A DNA stretch of 56,130 bases from Catenulispora sp. (GTDB lineage Bacteria > Actinomycetota > Actinomycetes > Streptomycetales > Catenulisporaceae), in contig JABFWL010000294.1 in assembly GCA_013362315.1 (NCBI GenBank), positions 1 through 56,130 of the forward strand, written 5' to 3'. A program made the translations under genes and the position numbers. The notes beneath the pieces were generated by a model. That model was not told the DNA's origin. It made no database searches and saw only the letters and a list, made by a program, of their open reading frames with translations. This document shows, in pieces, positions 16,433-23,711 of the stretch; within the stretch, counting starts at the first letter, position 1; the number at the start of each line of letters is the position of its first letter.

Positions 16433-17916
16433 CGGGTGCTCCAGGGGATCGAGACCGGGGCGGCGGCGGACAGCAGGTGAGCCAGCGGCCAGGCCGCGAC
16501 ACCGATGACCGCCACCACCAGCAGAGCGCTGATCAGCGGAGCCTGAGCGCGCAGCGCCGCGCCGCTCCCGGGCGCGCTGCCGTGCAGGGGGTCGGGGCCG
16601 GCGAGCATCCGCAGCGTGTGCGCGCCGATCGCGGCGAACGCCACCAGCATCAGCGCGAACGCGGCGGCGGTCGGCCAGCCCAGGCCGGCGGCGAACCCGG
16701 CGCGGGCGATACCCACCTCGGAGGCGAACAGCGAGAACGGCGGGAACCCGAGCAGTACCAGCACCGCCGCCCCGAACGTCCCGGCCAGAACCGGGGCCCG
16801 CGCCGCCAGGCCCGTCACGTCCTCGATCCGGCTGGTGTGCTCGGCGTGCAGGATCTGCCCCGATGAGCAGAACGCGACCGCCTTGCCCAGGCCGTGCCCG
16901 GCGATGTGCAGCAGCACCGCCGACAGCGCCAGCGGGGTCCCGGCCGCGGCGCCCAGGGCCATCAGTCCCATGTGCTCCATGGAGGAGTAGGCCAGCATGC
17001 GTTTGAAGTCGCGCTGCCCGATCAGCAGCAGCGCCGCCACGGTAAGCGTGGCCAGGGCGGCGATCAGCAGCAGGGCCCGCACGAACCCGGCCCCCAGGGC
17101 CGCGTCGGCGACCTGCTTGGTACGCAGGATCACCGAGAACGACACCGACAGCAGCACCCCGGACATCAAGGCACTGACCGGCGCGGGGGCCTGGCTGTGA
17201 GCGTCGGGCAGCCAGGAGTGCAGCGGCGCCAGCCCGGCCTTGGCCCCGAAGCCCAGGACGATCAGCGCGATCGCCATCCGGGTCGCCGCCGGGTCCAGCC
17301 GGCGGGCGTGGCCGGCCAGGGCGTCGAAGTCCAGCGCCGAGGCCTCCGACAGCCCGGCGTGCCGGGCCGCGGCGTACAGGATGACGATGCCCAGCAGCGC
17401 CAGAGCGATGCCGACCGAGCAGATCACCACGTACTTCCACGCCGCCTCCACCGCCGCGCGGGAGCGCTTGTGCCCGACCAGGAACGCGGTCACCGTCGTC
17501 GTGGCCTCGATCGCGACCCAGATCAGGCCGAGATTCCCGGCCACCACCGCGCACGCCATCGCCGCCAGGAACGCCTGCACCAACACGGCGTACCGGCGCT
17601 CGCCAGGCCCGTCGCCGTGGCCGTCGGCGCGTTCGCCGGCCAGGTAGCCGCGGCTGGCGGCACAGGCGACGACCGCGACCGCGCCGATGACCATCAGCAG
17701 GAACCCGGCCAGCGGGTCACCGGACAGCCAGCCGGACAGGGCGTCGAAACCACCGTCGCGGACAGTGCGCACCGCAAGCATGACGCCGACGACGAAGATC
17801 AGCGCGGCCGAGGCGGTGCCCAGATGCGCCGTGGACCGGCGCCAGCCCAGGACCAGGTACGCGCCGCTCGCGGCGGCCGGCACGACGATCGGGGCCAGCA
17901 GGAGCAGGGTATTCAT
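16429..17916 (-). CDS. HyfF/NuoN-like antiporter-type membrane subunit
   Basis: A 495-residue protein with about 14 membrane helices and the proton-translocating Mrp-type core: VAIEATTTVTAFLVGHKRS (conserved Glu in TM5), WKYVVICSVG, FGAKAGLAPLHSWLPDAHSQ and LLIGQRDFKRMLAYSSMEHM, plus ILHIAGHGLGKA. These are the Lys and Glu residues used for proton transfer in NuoL/M/N. Start ATG 17916 touches the stop of the HyfE-like gene, and its own stop overlaps the large subunit start. It should form part of the membrane arm of the Ehr-type complex. Confidence 0.9.
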   Translation of the reverse strand: MNTLLLLAPIVVPAAASGAYLVLGWRRSTAHLGTASAALIFVVGVMLAVRTVRDGGFDALSGWLSGDPLAGFLLMVIGAVAVVACAASRGYLAGERADGHGDGPGERRYAVLVQAFLAAMACAVVAGNLGLIWVAIEATTTVTAFLVGHKRSRAAVEAAWKYVVICSVGIALALLGIVILYAAARHAGLSEASALDFDALAGHARRLDPAATRMAIALIVLGFGAKAGLAPLHSWLPDAHSQAPAPVSALMSGVLLSVSFSVILRTKQVADAALGAGFVRALLLIAALATLTVAALLLIGQRDFKRMLAYSSMEHMGLMALGAAAGTPLALSAVLLHIAGHGLGKAVAFCSSGQILHAEHTSRIEDVTGLAARAPVLAGTFGAAVLVLLGFPPFSLFASEVGIARAGFAAGLGWPTAAAFALMLVAFAAIGAHTLRMLAGPDPLHGSAPGSGAALRAQAPLISALLVVAVIGVAAWPLAHLLSAAAPVSIPWSTR

Positions 17917-18575
17917 CAGTCGTGCAGCTCCCGCAGATCGTCCAGGTCGGTGGTGCCGAACGCCGATTGCATCCGCACCGTCAGCACCCGCAGCACGAGC
18001 ACCACCAGCAGCAGGTCGAAGGACACGCCGATCTCCACCAGCAGCGGCACCCCGGCCGCGGCCAGGAACGCCACCGCGGTGATCCCGTTGTCCAGCAGCA
18101 GGAACCCGGCCACCTGGGACAGGGCCTTGCGGCGGGCCACCAGCATGAACAGACCGATCAGCACCGAGGCCAGACCGACCGGCAGCGCACGGGAGCCTTG
18201 AGAGCCCTCCAGCCGGGCCAGCGGCTGGGCCACCGCGTAGGCCAGCAGCACCAGCGCGGCGGCGACCAGCAGCGACGAGGCGACGTTGACCAGCGGCTCG
18301 CTCTCCCGATCCTCCCCGGAGGCGGCCAGGGCCCGCCGGGCCAGGCCGGGGAGCACCCCGGCCCGCAGCACGCCCACCCCGGCGGCGACCGCGTACAACT
18401 CGGGATGATGCTCGTCGGCGCCCAGCGCCGCGGCGACCACCGCCAGGGCCGCGCCCTGCACCGCCAGCAGCCCGATCACCGCCGACAGCGCCCGGCGCCA
18501 CAGCGCCCCGACCCCGGCCAGCAGGAACACCCCGCAGGCGAAATCCAGGACCTGCACACTCGCCGCACCGCTCAC
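17916..18575 (-). CDS. HyfE-like membrane subunit
   Basis: A 219-residue protein with about six hydrophobic helices, LDFACGVFLLAGVGALWRRA and LSAVIGLLAVQGAALAVVAA at the start, and SQVAGFLLLDNGITAVAFLA, where LLLxNGI is typical for HyfE and NuoK-like subunits. The N-terminal 100 residues match the HyfE pattern, and the NuoK-like part follows. In the complex it would sit next to the NuoH-like subunit and take part in proton movement. It is flanked by the HyfC-like gene (19-bp gap) and the HyfF-like gene (1-bp overlap). Confidence 0.85.
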   Translation of the reverse strand: MSGAASVQVLDFACGVFLLAGVGALWRRALSAVIGLLAVQGAALAVVAAALGADEHHPELYAVAAGVGVLRAGVLPGLARRALAASGEDRESEPLVNVASSLLVAAALVLLAYAVAQPLARLEGSQGSRALPVGLASVLIGLFMLVARRKALSQVAGFLLLDNGITAVAFLAAAGVPLLVEIGVSFDLLLVVLVLRVLTVRMQSAFGTTDLDDLRELHD

Positions 18576-18594
18576 AGCCTCACCCGCCTTCGAC

Positions 18595-19572
18595 TCACTC
18601 CAGGAAGAACGACGCCGCGACCGCGAGCACGGCCAGCAGGAACGACCCGGCCAGCAGCTCCGGGACCCGGAACAGCCGCAGCTTGGCCATGAACACCTCG
18701 CCGGCCGCCAGCACCGCGCCGAGCACGCCGACCTTCACCACGAACAGCGCGGTCGCGCCGAGAACGGCGAGAACACCAGTGGACGTGGCGGTGCCCCAGG
18801 GCAGGAACAGCGCCGACCACAGCCCCAGCAGCACCGACAGCCGCATCGCCGCCGCCAGCTCGACCAGCGCCAGATCAGGCCCGGAATACTCCAACACCAT
18901 CGCCTCATGCACCATGGTCAGCTCCAGGTGCGTGGACGGGTTGTCCACCGGCAGCCGCCCGGCCTCGGCCAGCACCACCGCCGCCAGCGCGAACGCCGCC
19001 AGCACGCTGACCGGCGAGACGACCCGGCCGGCGTCCTTCAACCCGGCGTCCACAATCGCCGGCAGGTTCGTCGAGCCGACCCGCGTGGACAGCGCGAACG
19101 CGGCCATCAGCACCGTCGGCTCGGCCAGCGCGGTGATCGTCATCTCCCGGCTCGCACCCATCCCGCCGAACGCCGTACCGGTATCCAGCCCGGCCAGCGC
19201 CAACGCCGCCGTCCCCAAGGTCAGCAGCGCCACCACGGCGATCAGATCCGCGGCCTCGCCGACGCCGGTGTCCACCGACACGAACGGGATCGCGGCGGCG
19301 ACCATCAGCGTGGTGGCAACCTGGATCAGCGGCGCGGTCCGGAACACCGGGCCGGTGCCGTGCGGGTCAAGAGGCTTCTTGCGCATCAGCTTGCGCAGAT
19401 CCCGCCACGGCTGCCCGACCCCGGCCCCCGCCCGGCCCTCCATCCGGGCCCGCACCTGCCGCATCATCCCGACCAGCAGCGGCGCACCGACCACCGTCAG
19501 CGCGACCTGGAGCACCGAGACCGCGATCCCGGCCCCGGTCGTCGTTGTACCCGTCACCATCGTGCCGCTCAT
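18595..19572 (-). CDS. HyfC/NuoH-like membrane subunit
   Basis: A 325-residue NuoH/HyfC-type subunit with about eight helices. Diagnostic segments: LVGMMRQVRARMEGRAGAGV followed by GQPWRDLRKLMRKKPL, matching the RxxxRxGP...Q..aD..KLL.K pattern, AEAGRLPVDNPSTHLELTMV with a conserved Glu, and EAMVLEYSGPDLALVE. This subunit anchors the peripheral arm and forms the base of the proton path. ATG 19572 overlaps the stop of the HyfB-like gene (ATGA). Confidence 0.92.
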   Translation of the reverse strand: MSGTMVTGTTTTGAGIAVSVLQVALTVVGAPLLVGMMRQVRARMEGRAGAGVGQPWRDLRKLMRKKPLDPHGTGPVFRTAPLIQVATTLMVAAAIPFVSVDTGVGEAADLIAVVALLTLGTAALALAGLDTGTAFGGMGASREMTITALAEPTVLMAAFALSTRVGSTNLPAIVDAGLKDAGRVVSPVSVLAAFALAAVVLAEAGRLPVDNPSTHLELTMVHEAMVLEYSGPDLALVELAAAMRLSVLLGLWSALFLPWGTATSTGVLAVLGATALFVVKVGVLGAVLAAGEVFMAKLRLFRVPELLAGSFLLAVLAVAASFFLE

Positions 19573-21584
19573 TTCACCGCCGCCAGCGCCACCAGCAGAA
19601 TCACCAGACTGGAGAAGGCGTACCCGAGGTAGCGGTGCACGGAGCCGTTGGCCAGCGCCCGCGCCCGCTCCCCGCACCAGCGCACCGCGATCAGCACCGG
19701 CGCGTACAGCCGGTGCTCGATCCGATCCGGGACAACCCGGTGATAGGACACCCGCTCCACCAGATACGCCGACTCCACCACCGGGGTCACGTCGACATCC
19801 GACTCCGGGGCGAGCACGTCGTCGAAGACCCGCTGCAACGGCTCGGCGAACGACGTCGCCGTGTACTGCATCCGCGCACTCGGCGGACCGGCACCGCAAT
19901 CCCACAACGGCACGGCCCGCCGCCGCACCCCGACGACCAGGCGCAGCAGCCCGGCCAGCACCACCGTCACTCCGACCGTCCCCGCGACCACGACCAGTGG
20001 CGACATCGTGGACCCGAGTACCGTCAGCTTCGTCCGCACCGCATCGGCGACCGCCGGACCGACCGGCGTCACGCCGGCGACCGCTCGGGCCAGCCACGAA
20101 CCCGCCAAACCGGGAGCGACAGCGAGCACGGTCGCGGCCCCGGCCAGCATCAGCATCGCGGCGAGCATCGTGGCCGGCGACTCCGCCGCCCGCGCTGCGC
20201 CGTCGCTGCGCGGCCGGGCCAGGAACCCGGTGCCCAAGGCTTTCACGAAGGTCGCCACCGCCAGCCCCGCCGACAACGCCACCGCCGCCACCGCGATCGG
20301 CAGCACCACCGACACCACTATCCCCGGCACCGCCAGCCCGTGGATCAGCGACTGCAACAGCAGCCACTCGGAGACGAACCCGGCCCCACCCGGCAGCGCC
20401 GCCGCGCCCAGCGCGCCCACCGCGAATGCCGCCGTGGTCACCGGCATCGCCTGCCGAAGACCGCCCAGCGCATCCAGATCCCGGGTCCCGGTGGCCCGCA
20501 GCACCGAGCCGGCGCCGGCGAACAGCAGGGCCTTGAACGCGCTGTGCGTCACCACATGCAGCAGCGCCGCGGCCAAGGCGATCCCAGCAAGCTGCGGCTT
20601 CCCGGCCGAACCGAACAGGCCCGCCGCGCCGACGCCGAGCACGATCAGCCCCATGTTCTCCGTGGTCGAATACGCCAGCAGACGCTTCAGATCCGACGTC
20701 ACCGAAGCCTGCAAGATCCCGTAGACCGCGGAGACGGCGCCGGCGGCCATCGCCAGCAGCCACCACCAGCGCGGACCGCCACCGAGCAGCCCCATCCCGA
20801 CCCGGATGAGACCGTAAACGCCGAGGTTCACCATCACCGCGCTCATCAGCGCCGAGACCGGGCTCGGCGCCTCCGGATGGGCCCGCGGCAGCCAGGCGTG
20901 CAAAGGCACGATGCCCGCTTTCGAGCCGAAGCCGACCAGGGCCAGCACGAACACCGTCCCGCGAACCGCCGGCGACAAGTGGCCGGCGGCGGCACGGATC
21001 GCCGCGAAGGTCTCGCCGTGCGCGGCGGCGGCCAGCCACACCAGGGCGAAAAGGATCAGGACGAACCCGAGCTGGGTCATGACCGCGTACCACAGCCCGG
21101 CCTCGCGGACCTGCTCGCGCCGACGGTGCTCGGTCAGCACCAGCAGCAGCGACGTGACCGCCATCAGCTCCCAGCACACCAGGAACGTCGACACGCTCGC
21201 CGCCGCCGGCACCAGCAGCATGGCCAAGGCGAACAGCGGAAACAGCGCGGAGGCTGCCCGGCCCGGGTCATGGCCGTGCCCGTGGTAGCCGATGCCGTAC
21301 ACCGCGACCGCCAGGACCACCGCCCCGGCGACCGTGATGAACAATCCCGACAGCGCATCGACCCCCAGGTACACCCCGGCCAGCGGCAGCACGTCCGGCA
21401 GACACGCACTGAACGTCCGCCCGGACAGTGCCGCGACTCCGACAACGACCCCGGCCGCCCCCAGCGCAGCCGTCAACACGCCAACGCCCGTCGCCCGGGA
21501 CCTGCGGGGCAGAGCAAGACCGGCCGCCGAAGCCGCCCCGGTGAGCCCGACCGAACAGGCCAGCCCGGCACCGATCAAGTTCAC
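19569..21584 (-). CDS. HyfB/NuoL-like antiporter-type membrane subunit
   Basis: A 671-residue protein. The GTG start overlaps the stop of the small subunit (GTGA). It has about 15 helices with the core LVCWELMAVTSLLLVLTEHR (conserved Glu), LVGFGSKAGIVPLHAWLPRA (conserved Lys), ASVTSDLKRLLAYSTTENMG and LLHVVTHSAFKALLF. A C-terminal extension contains VPLWDCGAGPPSARMQYTAT, characteristic of HyfB/HycC proteins and not of NuoL. It should pump or conduct protons or Na+ in the membrane arm. Confidence 0.92.
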   Translation of the reverse strand: MNLIGAGLACSVGLTGAASAAGLALPRRSRATGVGVLTAALGAAGVVVGVAALSGRTFSACLPDVLPLAGVYLGVDALSGLFITVAGAVVLAVAVYGIGYHGHGHDPGRAASALFPLFALAMLLVPAAASVSTFLVCWELMAVTSLLLVLTEHRRREQVREAGLWYAVMTQLGFVLILFALVWLAAAAHGETFAAIRAAAGHLSPAVRGTVFVLALVGFGSKAGIVPLHAWLPRAHPEAPSPVSALMSAVMVNLGVYGLIRVGMGLLGGGPRWWWLLAMAAGAVSAVYGILQASVTSDLKRLLAYSTTENMGLIVLGVGAAGLFGSAGKPQLAGIALAAALLHVVTHSAFKALLFAGAGSVLRATGTRDLDALGGLRQAMPVTTAAFAVGALGAAALPGGAGFVSEWLLLQSLIHGLAVPGIVVSVVLPIAVAAVALSAGLAVATFVKALGTGFLARPRSDGAARAAESPATMLAAMLMLAGAATVLAVAPGLAGSWLARAVAGVTPVGPAVADAVRTKLTVLGSTMSPLVVVAGTVGVTVVLAGLLRLVVGVRRRAVPLWDCGAGPPSARMQYTATSFAEPLQRVFDDVLAPESDVDVTPVVESAYLVERVSYHRVVPDRIEHRLYAPVLIAVRWCGERARALANGSVHRYLGYAFSSLVILLVALAAVK

Positions 21585-22060
21585 CGCCCGGTCACCTGCC
21601 GCAACGCCGCCACGATCGCCTCCGGCTCCGGGGGGCATCCCGGAACCCGCAGATCCACCGGCACCACCTCATCCACGCCGCCGACCACGCCGTAACCGCC
21701 GGCGAACTCCCCGCAGCCGATCGCGCAGTCCCCAACCGCCACCACCAGCCGCGGCTCCGGCGTCGCGGCGAACGTGCGCTTCAGCGCCACCGCCATGTTC
21801 CGCGTCACCGGGCCGGTCACCGCCAGCACGTCCGCATGCCGGGGCGAGGCCACCAGCCGCACCCCGTACCGGTCGGCGTCATACACCGGCCCGAACGCTT
21901 GACCGATCTCGATCTCACAGCCGTTGCACGAACCCGCGTCCACACACCGCACCTGCACCGACCCGGCCAGCGCCCGCTGCGGCGGCAGCCCGGCCGAGCG
22001 CGCCGGCGCGGGCTCGGCCACCCGGCCCAGCGCACGGATCTTTCTCAGCAGACCTCTCAT
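21581..22060 (-). CDS. HyfI/NuoB-like 4Fe-4S small subunit
   Basis: A 159-residue small subunit with start ATG 22060, chosen because GGTGAGG lies 6 nt upstream; ATG 22066 is possible but too near that site. Cysteines C45 and C48 (DAGSCNGCEIE), C112 (GDCAIGCGEF) and C142 (PGCPPEP) match the ligands of cluster N2/proximal [4Fe-4S]. So the complex keeps one Fe-S cluster although the NiFe site is lost. It is the first gene of the six-gene operon. No HyfH/NuoI-type ferredoxin subunit is present in the cluster. Confidence 0.9.
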   Translation of the reverse strand: MRGLLRKIRALGRVAEPAPARSAGLPPQRALAGSVQVRCVDAGSCNGCEIEIGQAFGPVYDADRYGVRLVASPRHADVLAVTGPVTRNMAVALKRTFAATPEPRLVVAVGDCAIGCGEFAGGYGVVGGVDEVVPVDLRVPGCPPEPEAIVAALRQVTGR

Positions 22061-22121
22061 CGCCATCCTCACCAGGGGATTGACATGCCCCACGGCGCGC
22101 GAAGGCCGTGCGGCGAAATCA

Positions 22122-22155
22122 GAAAAGCCGCCGTTCCTTAAGAGGAATCGGCGGC
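22122..22155 (-). terminator. Intrinsic terminator at the end of ArsR cassette 2
   Basis: On the minus strand GCCGCCGATTCC pairs with GGAACGGCGGC (arms 22144-22155 and 22127-22137, one bulged base), and is followed by TTTTC. The stop codon of ArsR lies in the loop. It separates the ArsR cassette from the Ehr operon and could stop or attenuate read-through. A weaker inverted repeat (CACGGC...GCCGTG) follows at about 22091-22110. Confidence 0.65.
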
Positions 22156-22488
22156 CTGCAACTCGGCCAGCAGCTCCCGCTGCCCGACCAGGAGCTCGGT
22201 GAGGATCCGGCGGGCGGCCCGCATCAGCTCCGACACGTCCGGGCCGGCCAGCTCGTACACCACCGTCGAGCCCTCCCGGATCGCCGTCACGATCCCGTAG
22301 CGGCGCAGCACGCCCAACTGCTGCGACAGACTCGACGCCTCGATCTCGATCTCGGCCAGCAAGTCGCGCACCGGCTTGGGGCCCTCGCACAGCAATTCCA
22401 GCACTCGGATGCGCACCGGATGCGCGAGCATCCGGAAGAACTCCGCCTTGGCCTGATACAGCGGAACCTGCGCCACCGTCGATTTCAC
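22138..22488 (-). CDS. ArsR-family regulator (paralogue of 13785-14144)
   Basis: A 116-residue winged-helix protein with GTG start, VPLYQAKAEFFRMLAHPVRI, recognition region SSLSQQLGVLRRYGIVTAIR and C-terminal ELMRAARRILTELLVGQREL. It differs from copy 1 by scattered substitutions and has a single Cys (LELLCEGP). It lacks the ELCVCDL metal site. The GTG overlaps the stop of the small helical gene by 4 nt. It lies 77 bp ahead of the Ehr operon on the same strand, with a terminator-like hairpin between. Confidence 0.9.
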   Translation of the reverse strand: MKSTVAQVPLYQAKAEFFRMLAHPVRIRVLELLCEGPKPVRDLLAEIEIEASSLSQQLGVLRRYGIVTAIREGSTVVYELAGPDVSELMRAARRILTELLVGQRELLAELQAADSS

Positions 22489-22739
22489 CTCGCCATCGCG
22501 GCACGAGAGCTTAGGCAGGACACCTTGATCCCGTATTCGGACGCCAGTTCAGCCAGATACGTCAGGCGGGCCAGGTGCAGCTCGACCTGCGCGGCGTCAC
22601 CAGCCAGACGCGCGGCATCAAGAGACCGCCGAGCCTGCCGGACCGTATCCGAGACGGTAGCCGCGAGCTGCTGCACGACCACTTCCCTCCAGACGTCCAC
22701 GCCGAGGACCGCCGTACCCGGCGGAGCGCCCTCCATCAT
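22485..22739 (-). CDS. Small helical protein of the ArsR cassette (copy 2)
   Basis: About 84 residues when started at ATG 22739 (MMEGAPPGTAVLGVDVWREV); an ATG at 22766 would run through the palindrome and is less likely. Two helices, VSDTVRQARRSLDAARLAGD and AAQVELHLARLTYLAELASE, then YGIKV, match the layout of the protein at 14141-14377. It ends CLSSRAAMAR. Unknown family; the conserved 4-nt overlap with ArsR in both copies suggests a functional pair. Confidence 0.65.
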   Translation of the reverse strand: MMEGAPPGTAVLGVDVWREVVVQQLAATVSDTVRQARRSLDAARLAGDAAQVELHLARLTYLAELASEYGIKVSCLSSRAAMAR

Positions 22740-22746
22740 GTCCCTC

Positions 22747-22764
22747 GTTGAAGACTTCTTCAAC
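22747..22764. promoter_or_regulatory. Palindrome upstream of ArsR cassette 2
   Basis: GTTGAAGA (22747-22754) and TCTTCAAC (22757-22764) are perfect 8-bp arms around CT. It lies 8 bp before the start of the small helical gene. The TTGA-N8-TCAA spacing and the TTGAAG half agree with the inverted repeat before the SulP cassette. It is the likely operator for one or both ArsR paralogues. Confidence 0.65.
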
Positions 22765-22766
22765 AC

Positions 22767-23327
22767 AACATGCCGATAAGGCGTCAGCGTCTGACTACCA
22801 CCCGCCGATTCGGCCCCTGCCTACCGCCCAGGACCGGCCCTTGGGTTCTACAGCCCCCTGCTCGACAGGCTCGGCCGCTGTCGACCTGGCCGTTGGCAAT
22901 GTGTCCCCGAGCAAGGTCGCTCCGCTGGCAGCCCTACTCCGAACTCGGCGACCTTCACTCGGAAGGGACACTGGTAGGTCACGGGCTCTACCACGTCGGT
23001 CACGCTGTCTCCCCTCGTCCGGCCTGCAACATCGACTCAGCTCCGAGAGGAACCGGTCTTGTCGCACCGAGCCTACGTGCCGACGGCGACATCGATTGGG
23101 TGTTCGCTGATGCCGGGGAGTCGACACTGATTTGCATCGCCCCAGAAATTCCGCTGGTCGTAGCGTTGCAGGTGACTAAGGGTGTGGCTTTCGAAGACTT
23201 GACCGGGAAGTCGGCGAGGCAGTAACAAGTCAACTCTTGAACAGAGTTTCGGCAGTTCCGGGACTGATTCTTCGCACGGCTCAGCTGGGTCTTCGGGCGC
23301 GGGACCAACCTGGGGGGTGGAGAGTGG
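22767..23327. other. Intergenic stretch with no recognisable gene
   Basis: One plus-strand frame is open over about 150 codons (22770-23225) but begins with low-complexity Arg/Pro text and shows no family motif. From about 23140 the DNA resembles the region before the second integrase module (for example AGAAAT...CTGGTC and GAAGACTTGACCGGG, compare 53512-53575), so the left arm of integration module 1 begins here. Confidence 0.5.
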
Positions 23328-23711
23328 GTGATCGCGATGGTGAGGACGGATTCGGCGGAGGCGCGACGGTCCGCGCTGGCGCTTGGGAGCCCCGCGTTGC
23401 CGGAGGCCGGTGGACTGCCTGCGGTGTTGGATGTGCCGTCGGCGGGGCGCCTGTTGGGGATCGGGCGGACGGTGGCGTATCGGCTGGCTGCGGCGGGGGA
23501 GTTTCCGTGTCGGGTGCTGCGGGTGGGGTGTCAGTGGAAGGTGCCGACGGCCGATCTGCTGGCGGTGTTGGGACTTCCCGCGCAGTCTGCGCCGGCTGTA
23601 GACGGCTGGCCCGGGGGAGACCACAGGTGGAGAGCGGATCATCACGTGGTGATCGCGCGCCGGCGAGGCGGCGGTGCCGGCTCGCGCAGGAGCAGGGGTG
23701 ATCGAGCGTGA
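23328..23711 (+). CDS. xis: Excisionase-like HTH protein, module 1
   Basis: A 127-residue protein with GTG start. Residues about 30-80 form a MerR-like/HTH_17 excisionase domain: VLDVPSAGRLLGIGRTVAYR, LAAAGEFPCRVLRVG and WKVPTADLLAVLGL. It overlaps the integrase start by 4 nt (GTGA). Such Xis proteins bend DNA and direct the integrase towards excision. The C-terminal tail is Arg/Gly-rich. The HTH core is closely similar to module 2 (53710-54072), but the ends differ. Confidence 0.85.
   Translation: MIAMVRTDSAEARRSALALGSPALPEAGGLPAVLDVPSAGRLLGIGRTVAYRLAAAGEFPCRVLRVGCQWKVPTADLLAVLGLPAQSAPAVDGWPGGDHRWRADHHVVIARRRGGGAGSRRSRGDRA

Noticed and set aside
14927-17554. Single 875-codon open frame spanning the HyfG-like and upstream region
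   Set aside because: Only the part from ATG 16432 is coding; the rest is antisense-phase text in the HyfF-like gene, whose own frame has clear family motifs.
18683-20536. 617-codon plus-strand frame opposite the HyfC/HyfB-like genes
   Set aside because: Ala/Pro/Ser/Arg-rich mirror of strongly conserved minus-strand membrane protein genes.
14927-22060. Group 4 NiFe hydrogenase
   Set aside because: Both CxxC ligand pairs are missing in the large subunit and there are no hyp maturation genes or ferredoxin subunit nearby.
1-23140. Left att of integration element 1 inside the window
   Set aside because: By eye I found no further copy of the tRNA-Lys 3' half or of the double CTGGACCA unit to the left; it probably lies outside or is lost.
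22770-23225. 150-codon open frame after ArsR cassette 2
   Set aside because: Low-complexity start, no ribosome site, no motif, and its end lies in DNA shared with the other integration module's non-coding arm.
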